Positions 19,138 to 32,729 of a DNA stretch of 64,000 bases are shown piece after piece. The DNA is taken from positions 1,711,001-1,775,000 of the forward strand of contig WPIO01000075.1 in the NCBI GenBank assembly GCA_009760855.2, written 5' to 3'. The first letter of the stretch is position 1. Each line of letters starts with the position of its first letter. The notes beneath the pieces are model-generated. The model was given only the letters and a program-made list of their open reading frames with translations, did not search any database and was not told where the DNA came from. A program made the position numbers and the translations under genes. This DNA comes from Cristatella mucedo. Its lineage: Eukaryota; Bryozoa; Phylactolaemata; Cristatellidae.

Positions 19138-21548
19138 ATGAGAGTCGCTCTGTTGCTCGTCGCCATCATCGCCGGTGCTAGCGCCGTGGACAACTCCTTC
19201 GTCAGTAAGTTCAAGGACCTGGCAGCCACCCTCAAGGATACGGCCACGACCCTTGGTGGTCAGCTGCTGACCGTTGGCCAGGCAATCCTCGGAAACATCG
19301 TATCCAAGGGCACCCAGATTCTCACCGAGGGCAGCAAGGGTGAGAGCAGCAGCAATAGCAGTCCTAGCAGCAGCAGCTGCTGCGGCGTCGGTGGCGGCAG
19401 CAGCAGCAACAGTCCTAGCAACAATAGTAGCGGCGAGATTCGACGACTCACCCGAGCGGCACTAGCGGGCGAACGCGTCCAATGGCACGCCGCTCCAAAG
19501 ACGCGGCGGCTTCACCGCAGCTACTCGGCCCTCGCGACCAGTTGGCTCGAGTGCTTTACGAGCGCCTAATGTCGGCTCAGGCGAAGCGCTGGTAGCGGCC
19601 ACAGCGTGGCCGCCAGCAGCGCCTCGCCCGTGCCTCGCCACGGCCGCGCTGCTCTGCCAGCGCTCGCTGACCGCAGCAGCTTCCGGGTGCCGTTGCAGCC
19701 ATCGTCGGAGCGCTGAGCGACAACCTGAGCAAGTTCGGCAAGCGAGAGCTCCAGCTGCCCCAGAAGATTGTCGATATCGTCCAGCAGGGCAAGGACTTCT
19801 TGACCGCGGTCGGCTCGAGCCTCAAGGTTAGCGACGACCACCAGCGACCGCGCCGACGGTCGACGTGGGCCCGCGTCTGTTGGGCGGAAGCGGATATTTA
19901 GACGGACGGAGGCGAACGGAGACGGAGAGAAACTTAGAGACAGCGAGGGAGACAACTCTAGACAAATGAAGATATGAGAGAGGGCGAGAAAGAGAGATGT
20001 TGCTAGTGAGGCAGCTAGAGATTGAGAAATATCTGCTGAGACTGTAAAAATATTTACGCTTCTGCTGCTGCCACGCCTCCATCGAGCCCGGCCGCACTCG
20101 GGGTCCCCGCAGTCGCTAGTCACCGTGACTGAGACACTGCTTGCGCCGCGTTCCTCAGGGCAAGCTCCAGGACACCATTTCCAAGCTCATCTCCATTAAC
20201 GGCAAGATCCTCAACCTGGACTTCACCGACAAGGTCGCCGACGAGGTCGACGGAACCGTCGGTACGAGACCTAGCTGCCGCGTCCGTTGCCGATGGGCGC
20301 TTCGAACCCCCCTGCTCGAACTCTCTAGAATCCTGTCCTGCGTTAAATCGCACCGCAACTACGACCACGCTCCCCCGCCGTGTCAAACATGTTGAGCGCT
20401 CTGCTGTCACGGCAGTCTGTCTCTCCTGCATGCTCGCTAGCGAAGCAGCTGCGTCATTAGCATCGTTGTAATATGCATAATATGTAATATGTAATATGTA
20501 ATATGTAAAAATCATATGCATCATTGTAAACCGATTGCAGCCGACTTCAAGGCCAAGGCCGCCAGCGCACTCAACCAGATCAAGAGCGGAGTGGAGAGCA
20601 TTCTCGGACGCGTTCTTGGCCAGGCTGTGAGAACCACTGTTCGCCGCGACCAGGCCGAAACCTGTCGCCGCCGCTTCCAACGCCCCGATCTCTGCTGCTG
20701 CCGCTGCAGCAGAGCTGCATCGCTCGAGCGGCGATCGAAGCTCGGCCATTTGCAGCCTGCGAGTTCTCGCTATCGCACGCTCAGGTCGCCACCACCAGCA
20801 GCAAGCGTGGAATCTCCGATGTTCTCTCGGCTGCCGCCAACGCCATCAAGGGAGCGCTTCAGGGAGTCACCGACGCCCTCGCTCCCCACGTCCAAACCGT
20901 CGTCGGGGTAAGGCAGAGCTCGGCGGCAGCGGCGACGCACCGGGAGCCTGGCTCGCCGACGCCGCTGCCATCAGAAACCGCCCTCTCCCATCCCAGCTGG
21001 GTCGCAATGCGCGGCGGGCGTGCGCATTCAGACAAGTGCTCCTACGTGCTGCCGTTCGCTGCAGCAAGTGACGGGCCTCGGCCAGAACATCAAGGACCAG
21101 GCCTCGACGCTCATCGACAAGGTCAAGCAGTCCGTCAGCGATCTCAGTGACAAGCTGAAGGGTCACGCGAGCACCCTGGTCGACCACGGCATGACGCTGG
21201 TGCAGCACGGCAAGGACGCCGTCGCCGCCGCCGCCGACGCTCTCTCCCAGATCGCCTGTACGGAGCGGCGCAGGCTGCTGCTGCTGCCTCCGCGAAGCGC
21301 GCGCAGGCGCAGGGCGCCTGCGGAGCTTTGCCACCTCGAGTGCTCAGTGCTCCGTGCTCAGTGCTTCCAGCGTTGGCTCCGTTTTGCGAGACTCGCTGCG
21401 ACGCTCGTTGCGAAGTGCGAGCAAGCGCGTGCTTCTCTCGATTACAGCCCAGACGCTGAACAACGCCAAGGACACCTTGTCTAATGCCGCCTCCACCGGA
21501 AAGGACGCCGTCGGCGTCATCGTTGACCACGTCAGCAACGGCTATTAG
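19138..21548 (+). CDS. Secreted, cysteine-free, helix-repeat protein (7 coding exons, 311 aa)
   Basis: My exon model is 19138-19339, 19699-19826, 20159-20261, 20541-20626, 20785-20907, 21065-21257 and 21448-21548. All have AG/GT borders and matching phases (1,0,1,0,0,1), and the total is 936 bases. The product starts with a clear signal peptide, 'MRVALLLVAIIAGASA', and continues as a chain of amphipathic helices such as 'FKDLAATLKDTATTLG', 'DKVKQSVSDLSDKLKG' and 'LNNAKDTLSNAASTGKDAV'. I see no Cys or Trp in the mature part. Exons encode similar helix pairs, suggesting internal duplication. It resembles apolipophorin-, LEA- or surfactant-like amphipathic proteins in style, but I recognise no family. 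The 5' UTR exon is 18532-18571, and the coding exon is probably reached through the acceptor at 19,092-19,093. A 3' end signal lies 61 bases after the stop. Confidence 0.8.
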
Positions 21549-21609
21549 GAAAGCTAGCCGGAGGCTGTCGGAAGCAGCAATGCCATCTCGCGGATCTATA
21601 ATTTTGTGC

Positions 21610-21615
21610 AATAAA
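21610..21615 (+). terminator. Polyadenylation signal AATAAA
   Basis: A canonical AATAAA lies 61 bases after the TAG of the secreted-protein gene, followed within 30 bases by a GT/T-rich stretch (TTTGTGTCACCTTTGTT). It probably sets the mRNA 3' end. Confidence 0.75.
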
Positions 21616-21716
21616 GAAGCGAGATCTGACGCTTTGTGTCACCTTTGTTATCGAGGCCCTCGCTTCGAGTCGCACTGGCAGGCGACTGCCCGTCGCACTG
21701 GGCGTAGTTGCCGTGC

Positions 21717-21820
21717 ATCGCAGCGGCAGCAGCGGCGGCGGCAGCAGCAGCAGCAGCAGCTGCAGCAGCAGAAGCAGCAGCAGCAGAAGCAGCAGCAGCA
21801 GAAGCAGCAGCAGCGGATGA
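21717..21820. repeat. (CAG)n-rich tract after the secreted-protein gene
   Basis: Interrupted CAG/AAGCAG repeats extend for about 100 bases in the 3' flank. They read as Gln, Ser/Ala or Leu runs depending on frame and are low-complexity DNA. Confidence 0.85.
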
Positions 21821-21899
21821 TTCAGCTCGACGGCGTCGCACCGAAGAGAGCTGAGCGACACGAAAAACCGCGTTTTTAGGCAACTCGAAGTTAGCATGG

Positions 21900-23895
21900 T
21901 TACTCGTTCTTTCTAGGCTTCTATTGAATAGATGACGAGAATAGATGCGATCTTATCACCTGCTCGAAGCCGAAATAGCGATAGCGAGCCAAACAGCACT
22001 GTGCTCGGAGAGCGGGTGTAAGCTTTTCTTGGAGGTGTGCCAGACCGTTCTAAATAAGAACGGACTGCCAAGTTCGGCCAGCTTATTTTTGGTTTCGTAG
22101 CCGTCTCTTGCCTTAAAGGCTTACTTAATACTCACGAATTACATTAAACCAAAGCATACAATGATTGTTCTTTCATTTTTCTCGCCACTGTTCTTGCCTT
22201 AATATTCCAGTTACTTTTTTTATTCAAAAAATTGCTATTTCTAAAAATATCGCGAGACTTTTCCGGTGCATTAGGACACTCAAATCGACAGCGCGAAGCC
22301 ACTTTATGACAGGCAGCCGCCTCCGTACCATTTATAGTGTTTATTATTTATATATATTGTATAGTGTTTTAATATATTTATTATATAATATATATAATAT
22401 ATAATATATATAATATATTTATTATATAATATATATATATATATATATTATAATATATTTATATAAATAGTATATATTGTATAGTGTTTATAATTTATAG
22501 TTGCGTGTGCATCTAGTACTCGGAGCCCTCAAAGATTCTGTTGCATTTGTCCATGATCCTATCACGTCGAGACGCTTTTTGGGCTTCTCTTGCGAGTCCG
22601 CACTTTGGAAGGTAGCAAAGAGGCATCGCCAGACACGCGTCACCGTCACGAGCTCGTAGAAGGACGCGACACGAGCGCAGGAATACATAAGATAGATTGC
22701 CACGTTTCCTTAAGGTTAACTCGAGAAGGCCTGGCCTCGTCGAAAATCTGGCTGCCTAAACCTCAGCACCAGCAGCAGCTCTCTTTAGAGTTTAGGCGGC
22801 TGCGAAAGACCAGAAGTTCATGCAAAATAGAACTCCGTCGTGGTTTCTTGTTCTCCTGTTAATGAAAAGGACAATATTTCATTCGCATGGCACCGATAAC
22901 CAACTCTGTATCCAGATGCTTTTCAATTACGATAGAGGCAACAACCAAATGTCTGTGGAGCGCGGTATCAAGCTTAGACAAGTGTGCAAGAGCACTCAAA
23001 TATCATGATGAGACCAGCATGAAAAAGAAAGCTTTTAGAAATACTATCGGAGCCAGTGCGTTTATTTTTACACCCGCTTAGTGACATGCACTGAATAATG
23101 CACCGGTAGGACGCGAAGAATACAGGAACAACATAGACAAGCTTATTGCGGCGAGTGGAAGGCGCACCGAAACTTACGGGTCTTTGGATCAGCCTTAAAT
23201 AACGTAAAATCATTGAAGTGATATCAAATGCCATAGTTGATATCCAGATTCTCGCTAAATTTAATTTGAAGGTATACTCACCAAAAGATTATAAATCAAC
23301 TCAAGGAACAAGCAAGATGGCGTTTAGCTGAGGAGCCGGTGGTGCGAGAACACGTGACTGGAGAAACGTGATCAAATGGATAGGATGGTGCAAGCGAGTG
23401 AACAGACTTGAAACAACGACAGAAGATCGTGAACTCATAGCGATGATTGATAGAGAGCAAAAAGAGCTCAAGCAGAAGTGACCTGAAGTGGCGATTCTGC
23501 TACTTGGTCGATGGCAGAGTTGACCGAGCTGCTGAATTTTGCACCGTATAGTCGACTGAAACAATAGAGACGCGATGTCACAAGCGTACAATTCAGCTGA
23601 GATTTCGTACTCTTGTTGATGTAGGCCTTGATTTTGGCAATGCGTCCTCAGCTGAAAGGACACCACCTTGAACAGCTAAATCATTGTGGTCATCGGAACT
23701 AAAGTCGCTTTGTCATAGCAGCTCCAGATAATTGATACACCTCAGTGGAATGACGAAGGAGTCGATCTGAAAGTCAAGGTCTCTAATCTTAAATGTGACA
23801 CAACAAAATTTTTCCATAGCTATCGCGCTTAGCTTAACGTCATTCTGCTCCTGTATATTAGTAGCCATCCCATGGCGAAAGTCGTCACTTCGGGC
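21900..23895. other. No gene seen; includes an AT-rich tract
   Basis: No exon-like or repeat-family match is visible apart from a TA/TAT tract at about 22,330-22,500. Open frames are short. The stretch separates the secreted-protein gene from the first SINE copy. Confidence 0.45.
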
Positions 23896-23900
23896 AGCAT

Positions 23901-24070
23901 AGTGAGCCGTAATGGCACACTAGGTAAGGTGGTTGCTTTCACGATCTCGGGACCGAGGTTGTGGGTTCGATTCCTGCTGTGGGCGATCCTTTATCGCCCC
24001 TGCAAGCGGTGGTGATAGCCGTCAAGGCTCTTCTGCCGCTATATAAATGTGACTCCTATATCAGCTAGAG
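23901..24070 (+). mobile_element. tRNA-derived SINE, copy 1
   Basis: The head contains an A-box-like 'TGGCACACTAGGTAAGGTGG' and a B box, 'GGGTTCGATTCC', in tRNA order. The shared body follows ('GGGCGATCCTTTATCGCC', 'GCAAGCGGTGGTGATAGCC') and the copy ends near 'ATATCAGCTAG'. Copies near 32.8 kb and 61.9 kb align along their whole length, which defines a SINE family. Confidence 0.8.
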
Positions 24071-24092
24071 TTTTGCTTTGTGCGCGAGCACA

Positions 24093-24136
24093 CACACGCA
24101 CGCAAACACACACACACACACTCAGACACACACTCA

Positions 24137-24202
<66 letters not shown>
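24093..24202. repeat. (CA)n followed by (TA)n microsatellite
   Basis: Interrupted CA repeats run into a pure TA run just after SINE copy 1. The tract may derive from the SINE tail or be independent. Confidence 0.9.
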
Positions 24203-24204
<2 letters not shown>

Positions 24205-24257
24205 GCATTTGATATTTCGCCACCAGATAATTCAAGGTCTTTCTAGGCACGTTATAT

Positions 24258-25140
24258 TTGCGGCACAGGAAGCACGATCGAATGATTAATGGTAGCTTGC
24301 TCATTAACAACAAGAATGTTATAGTAAGGGGCGACTTGCATAAAGTCAGTATGCAAGTATGGTTAGTGGCAGCATGCACAGTATCAGCACGCATAAGTAC
24401 ACAAAGGACGAATCCCGTCGACCCACTTTATGCTGTGATAATTAGATGCGTTTTTAGTTTCCTTTTAGATGTGGTCAAGTCAGACGATGTCGTGACTCAA
24501 GTCGGAACTGAATTCAAAGCTTTGGGAACAAACAAACTAAAGGCACGTTCTCTCAAGAAATTGAGGTTCGTACGAGAAATAGATACACGATTAGATTCCG
24601 AAAAGCGAGTGGTATGATGCTTAGCGTGGTGTGGAAGTAGATCTGATAGGTAGACTGGAGCCAAAGAATGACTAGACCTAAAAGTGAGTGACAAACCCTT
24701 GAAGTCGATGCGTTGCTTGACTAGAAGCCAGTGCAGGTCGGCGAGAAGTGGTATGATGTGGCAGCTGCGACGCTCACGACAGACAAGCGTAGCTGCAGAG
24801 TTTTGCACCAGCTGTAATCGCCTGAGTGCACAGGCCGGTAGACCAACAAGAAGTTAGTTACGGAAGTCGAGACGGATGTCACCAATGCATGGACCAAATT
24901 AGATATGGTATCTGTGTCTAAATAAGCCCGAGTTTTAGCAAGGTTATTTGGCTGAAAGTAGCCAGACTTGACTGCGGAGCTGATGTGGTCATCTAATGAA
25001 AGGTCACTTTGGAACAGGACACCTATATTTCGTACAGATTCAACATGACATATGCTGACAGAGCCGATTGTTAGCGTCAACCTTTCCAATTTCTGAACCA
25101 CACTGGGTTTGCCCATAACCAGCGACTTTGTACCGCAGTT
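24258..25140 (-). mobile_element. L2 LINE fragment, 5'-truncated and diverged
   Basis: On the minus strand the end of an L2 reverse transcriptase ORF is readable ('LVMGKPSVVQKLERLTL', 'VLFQSDLSLDDHISSAV', 'CRERRSCHIIPLLADLHWL'), followed by 3' UTR sequence shared with the copies at 33 and 38 kb. Frameshifts and stops are frequent and the terminal ATT tail is missing, so this is an old copy. It begins at the 5' truncation near 25,140. Confidence 0.8.
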
Positions 25141-26510
25141 CAACCGGAAGGCACGGAAACGTCTTGAGCAGGGAGACAGACGAATGCAGTTGTGCAAGCT
25201 CGTGCACGAATGCACTCGTAAATTCTTGCATGAATGCATTGGCTGCTGCTTGCAACTGAGAGCAGAGCTGCAGCCATTAAAGGTTGCTTCAAAGGTCGGC
25301 GACCATGGACTGGTCTGCTGCTTGACACACAAACTAAGGTCCAGCTAGATGCTTGCTTTAGCTCCCGCGAGCGGTTCACTACATCGTGTCTGGTAGACAC
25401 ACCTCAACCTTTGGTGTGTGGCCTTTAGTGGATGCTGCCTACGAATCAGCAAATAGATGAGCCTTGCAGATTCTGCATTTATTATTTATCAAATTTGACT
25501 CGTTTTTGCAGATGCGCGTTTTCTGCTTTCTAGCAGTCGTTTCCCGGCTGAGAACCAAACGAACACTTTCAATAGCAGTAAAATGAGAAATGCTAGCATT
25601 TCAGTCGCTGTTTATTCACAATGATTGCCGACTTCGATCGCTTTAGGCGTTAACACTCAGTGTTCAGGCAATATCAGGAAAGTTTTTGAAGCTTAATTCT
25701 CACGCCTTCTGTCTTGTGCATAGATATTCGCTGGGGTTGTGACCGACGGATGATAGATGCGACTGATAAGCATTAAAGTGGTGCTGCTGCTGCATACGTT
25801 TTAGCATGCCCCGATTGAATTCGATTATGTTATTTGGATGCTGTTCAGTAATTGGATGCTAGCTAACGATTTCTTACGCAACAAGAGCCGGGGAATTTTA
25901 GAAATAGCTTCATACCTCTACCATGGCTTCCCTAAACTTGGCAGTAGTCGCTGCTTCAGCAGCTTCAGGTTAGGCTTCTCGCACAACTTGAAACTCAGAG
26001 AGTGAGTGCTGAAAGGGTCACGTGCAGATCTGCTCCTCCAATAAAAAACTTAATATTGCTAATGCTTGGGCACTACTCTTAAAAGGAGATATGGTTGGCT
26101 GAGTTATCGCAGGTACGTTATGCTATCTTATTTAACTTAATGGGCTCCTTCATACAGCCGTGTGTGCTTTAAGATCAGCATGAACGCCTACGGATCTCGA
26201 GAGACAATTTTTGGTTTCACAAGTACACTGTGCTGACACCTGTGCTTAGTCTGACCCAGAAACAGACATGCAAATAAATTCAACGGCATTGGCCAGACAT
26301 GTGCTAATTAGCGATGTCGATGGGAGATGCTGATTATCCACCGACCGAAGCTTTCAGCGCACAGTAGTTTAACATGAACAGTTATTGCGACTAAATTATT
26401 GTGCGTAAATTAGAGCTGCATTTTATGGCACTGTATTGTAGAGAAATGGTTGTGACCAATTCTCCGGCACTACGTTTAACACGATTCACTTCGTAATGTA
26501 TAGAGTGCTG
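25141..26510. other. No gene seen
   Basis: Mixed-composition DNA with no exon, RNA gene or known repeat that I can support. Words like GAATGCA recur several times around 25,180-25,240 without forming a clean array. Confidence 0.45.
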
Positions 26511-26514
26511 AGGG

Positions 26515-26665
26515 CAAGAAAGTCACGCAAAATAAGAAGGCTCCATGCAATAAGAAGGTCCCAAAAAATATGGACGTCCTAAAAAAATTAGAAAGCCCTA
26601 CAAAATAAGAAGGTCTCGCAAAATAAAAAGTTCACACAAATAAGGTCCCGCAAAATAAAAAGGCA
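26515..26665. repeat. Degenerate minisatellite, unit about 18 bases
   Basis: Seven or eight diverged copies of a unit close to 'GCAAAATAAGAAGGTCCC' follow one another with small insertions and losses. No coding frame is maintained, so it is probably a decayed tandem array. Confidence 0.65.
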
Positions 26666-26933
26666 CTATTCAAAATTAATGTACGGTTTTAACCTGCAAC
26701 ATAACTAAACTATGCATTAACGAATTTCACTGCGCATAAGCCTTATTTTCTCCTAAATTTGGAGTCATTTAATGGAGAAGGGGCTACTACATACATGGGA
26801 GATTACTTTTTTGCTTTAATATTGAGCTAAAAATGTAGATGCTTTGAATGCAGTTCTGGTATCTGAATGGATTTTGAATACATTTGTGGCATTTCAAATG
26901 CAATGGATGGAACGGAAGACGACGCAGTCTATT

Positions 26934-26967
<34 letters not shown>

Positions 26968-29900
26968 TACGACGACGACGACAATGATAACGGAATTTCC
27001 ACCAAATTTCAAGCCTGTGGTACGATCGAGGACGATGGACAGGGCATCATCATCATTCCTAATGCAGACGATAGTGATAGTGACGTGAAAGATTATTACG
27101 AGTCCTGATATTGTTCAGTTCGTTCAGCTATTGAAAAAGAAAATTCAAAAAATTAGTTCAACATCTTCGGGGCTTATACATTGGGTGGGGTAGGGCTTAC
27201 ACGCGGTAAAATACGGTAATTATAGCTACCTTGGACACATTAATATTTTTGCTAGGAGCTGTGAGTACTCATCTAGTGCCCCAGCCTGGATAATCTGCAT
27301 TCACTGCCTTGCCTCTATCTCCTCGAGGATGGGAGCCCGCTCTGTGTCAAACTAGTGAAACCTCTTCAACAATTTCTTCGGAACCTATGCACGACAGGTA
27401 AAGATGTTTATATACCTAAGCTATACATCCGCTTTTGCTATTAACTTATTCGGAAGCCATAAATCCAAAAACAGTTGATATTTAGAAAAATAAATTCACA
27501 AACTGAATGTACGCCTCCTCTAGAATGTAAATTCTATATAAAGCAGTCATAAATAGCCTGATATGGCTGCAGCAAATTCTTCAGATGCTCTGAAACTTGA
27601 TGGGATTTATGCGTTATGTTCAACGCTGTTTTGCAATTGATCTGAGCCTGTAGTTTACCGTGCTGGCATAAGGTTCAAGGGCTCAATCTCTTCTGCCAGG
27701 CTCGCGCTCCTTCGCGTGCAGCACTGCAATCCAGACTCATCCGAATGCAGCTACAATCCAGATTCCTTCGCATGTTGCTACAATCCATGCTCTCCAGTAC
27801 ACGGTTTGCTCGGCCGGCTGCTGGACGTGCTTAAAATGTCACAACAGCGTGGCAGCATTATTTCTAAAGGCCACAATATTTCTATGAATAGATAAACCGT
27901 TGCCACCAGGCAGAAACCCCTCCACTTTGCACTGTTATTGATTGTAATTTGGTTTATAATGGTGGTTCTGATGATGGTCTGCTTCAATCCAAATATCATC
28001 AACAGACCAAACAGATTATAACGTGCAATGAAAGAGTATATATTGATGCACTTTCAGCATCGCATGTTCATGTACGCACAGCTTTGCCTTTATCGCTTTG
28101 CGGAGTTATCTGGATCCTTACCAACTCGATCGGTTAATTGCTTATGACTTTAAAGACCGGCCAAAGCGATGGGGAGCTTATTGTATAGCTTGCCCAGTGC
28201 ATCGGGTAGCCCCTCAGTGGCTTTGAAACATACAGCTCAATGTTCACGACCTGGGTGCTGCTGTTACAACATGGTTGACTTCTTGATTGATTGATGATGC
28301 TCTCTACTGGCATCGGCTGACGAGCACATGAATCGGTCTGCTTTTACGACTCGTCAGCCGTGAAGCACTACATTCACCAGTCTACGGCACGCGTTTAAAA
28401 AGGTGCTCGCTGAGTTTTTTTTGTAAGACCAACGGCTGCCCGGCGGCCACTTCACACGGTCATATCTTAGACAGGTACATGTGAAGATGTTTGTGCAAGC
28501 ACTCTGCATTCTACTCACACAGTGCATCAGCACAATCCGTGTCCGCCTGTCCGTCACGTCGTTCGCTCGGCAAGCAAGCGTAGCTTGGCGCGTCCCTTCT
28601 CGGTTTCCCACCTGATTAAATTCCATATCAGACGCCGTTTAGTTTTGTAAACCTCAATGACAAATTGTCGCTCTGGCACTGCCTTGGTTCATCGAGTGGG
28701 CAGGTGTTGATTGAACACTTAGTGGAGCTCGGATCCCAGCAGCTTGAGAAGGGGCCATGTATGACCGCAGTCCGAGTTAGTGAAACAACACCACCGATGA
28801 CCGAAACGAACGCTGTGGAACATTTTTCCAGTAAATAAAGTGTTCGGACTAACAGTAGAGCTGAGTGTAAGACACTGCAGACAAACATCTGGCGGCTAGG
28901 AGGGATGGGGTGACGATCAACTGTCTAAACAACACAAGCGTCACGGCGGACAAAGTCAGAAGCAGAAGAAACGTCAACGCTGCTGATTTGCATGCGGTAA
29001 GCGAACGGCGTCGAGTCTGGAGCTGCTGTGCAAATGGAATTACGGAAATATGAAACGACGGTCGATCGGCTGATTCCGAAGGCTCATTAATGTACGGCTG
29101 TAAGGTGTGGCTTACATAGGGCTCAGTGCAGCTTAGCGTTTCCACCCTCACAGTTTATCGCAGGCACCAACGAAGAGTTGCGAGCTGCAGGACTTAAACC
29201 AACGACACGCCCCTCACAAAACGCCAGCACACGTTGCCGTTATGCTATTGCCGTGTGCGAGAAGTGAAGATATGTGCAGGGAGCAGCCACGCCGTTTATA
29301 TTTTTGCGGAAGTGACTTTGCCGCTTTCATTCACTTGCAGACGCCGATGAGCAATCGCCTGCTGCTGGCGGACACGAACCCATAAACAGATTGTAAGGCT
29401 GAGCTCCGGCTGGCGCAGCGGCCAAGGCACAACACCGGAAGGAGGGTAGCGGAAGCGAACGGGAGGGGAGCAGTCGCGAGCAGAAGCGTAGGAAAATAAA
29501 CGGCTGGAGAGAGCAAATCCATTACGCCCACAGAAGAGTCCGTCGCCCGGGGACGTTTCTGCCTACTAGAGCCACTCACGCTCTCCCGCTGCGGACGCCC
29601 ACGCATATGCCGAGGCTCGCGTCGCAGTCCTCGCTGTATCGGTCGCAGGCCTCGCTGCGACTCGGTCGCACGCGCCGAAGCTCGTAGCGCGAGGCGCGCC
29701 TGACGCGACGCGTGACGGGTCAGGCACGCCTGACTGGACGACGCTAAGAGCGAGCGCGCGCTCTCTTCGCTTCGTCCAGTCAGGCGGATGGCAGGAGGGC
29801 AACAGATCCCGGCGAACTGGCGGCCATTTGCCAGATCTTGCGGCAGAGAAAGCGCGCGAGGATGCGTCTCTCCCGGCCTTTCAGTGGAGGTCGAGGAGAG

Positions 29901-30890
29901 ATCGAAACGAGGTCAAGGAGAGGTCGACGTCGTCGCTACTAGCGCGCCTTCGCGACTCTGCGAGTCTGCGCAGCTTTGCGGCAGGCTGTAGGAGCTTCAA
30001 AATGGCTCGCGCCGGGCGTTCGGACTTTGTTCGCTGGCTGCATTGGCCAATGCCAGAGCCTCGCTCTTCCCGATCAAACTACGTCGGCAAGCCGAGAACG
30101 CTTCCGTGGCGGAACAGTTCTCTGCTAGCTCCCAACCACCAACGGCCAGTTCCCGACCACGCTGTCGACCACCAGCCTGGGTCCCGCGAGGCAGCGATCC
30201 TGGCAGACCCGCCGCCGCCACCGCCGCCGCTGCCACCGCCGCCACCGCAGTGCTCGCCTGCTCCGGCGCAGTACCGATCTTGAGGCGACTTTTGGACTGG
30301 ACCCGGAGTGCGGAGGATGGAGCAAGACTCGCGTGTTCGTACTCGGAGCCGTATCTCCGTGGGAGCAGGCATGCGGCCGCGGCTTTCCGCGGCGCTCCGC
30401 CCGCCTCCGCCTCGCCGCCGGCACCGCTCGTCGCGAGTCGCCTCCAGGGGCAGACGTTGCGTAAATTATGTCACCGCGGAGTCTAACTTGACACGCGAAC
30501 GTGCGCTGCTGCGCTGCGCGTCGCGGATGGGAGCTCCGTGGGCGGGCCAGCCACTCAATGCTTGCTCTCTATCTCTCTCTCTCTCGTCGACTCGTAGCTA
30601 GCTGTCCGACGTTCGGAGCACGCTTAAAATATCGACGACAGTTTGTGCCTGCGACTTAGCCCTGCAGCGCCAGTCACTAACTTAAACCAGTCACTAAGGG
30701 CCGAGCTTAGCAGCTCAAGAACGACCGTAATCGCGACAGGGTCTTTCACCCTTTTAGATGAAAGAGGATTAGCAGAGCGGGCTGCAAGAAACTGAGTCTA
30801 CATAATCCCTAATCCACTGCATTTCACTTCCTAACTGCATGTCCGCGGTCGTAGGCTTAGCTGCTAGGAACGGTCAGATGCGTGCGGCTT
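26666..30890. other. No gene supported; GC-rich island in the right part
   Basis: I find no exon with family features. A short (GA)n run is at 26,934-26,968. From about 29,560 to 30,560 the DNA becomes GC- and CpG-rich, with long but featureless open frames on both strands. It may be a promoter island of an unseen transcript. Confidence 0.4.
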
Positions 30891-30894
30891 TCTC

Positions 30895-32031
<1,137 letters not shown>

Positions 32032-32729
32032 GGAGCTACGAAACCATTCGGGTTTGTTATTGTAGCGAATACATTAATTTCCTAGGGCGCTTAATAAACT
32101 TATAATAAAAATCTCCATAGCCTTCATAGACTTCGTATAAACTCCGTAAACCTTGCTGACAGTATGGAAACTAGTATGCGTGTGGGGGGCCAATGGCCCA
32201 CCCGCCCTGCCCCGCCCGAGACTGGCAGCAGCGACCTAGGCCGTCTCATCTGAAGACGCAGGGCACAGAGGCAGGAGCTGGAGGATGCGATAGTCTGGTT
32301 TTGCGTCGGCATTTGTTTTTGTACGCCTTCTTTACTTTTTAAAACCTTGGAAACACACTGACTTTGCGCTGCTACAACGTTTCACTACTGGCGGGTTTTG
32401 CATCCCATCCCGCATTAAAATCCTATTCCCGTCCCCGCTGGCAGTCCGATCAGCCGCGCACAAAGGCTCTCGCACTGGCGTACGCGCGCACACTCCCACG
32501 CACACGGTAGGTTGCCGGCGCATGCACGTAAAAATACCAGCAAGCGTTCGCACGTGTACACTTGCTCCAGCAATGGCGGGTGTACTTCCGCACGTACACG
32601 CTTCGCGTACGCACGCACGGCCACCCAGGTGATGTAAATACACGCCTAAGCTATATACTAATAATAACGATGTTACATTTGAACGGTTTTTTCCAGAGAA
32701 CTTCATCTCTTTTTAGGCATTTAACATAG

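Noticed and set aside
23901-24070. A functional tRNA gene
   Set aside because: The A and B boxes are there, but the acceptor stem and anticodon arm do not fold as a tRNA, and the sequence recurs as a dispersed repeat.
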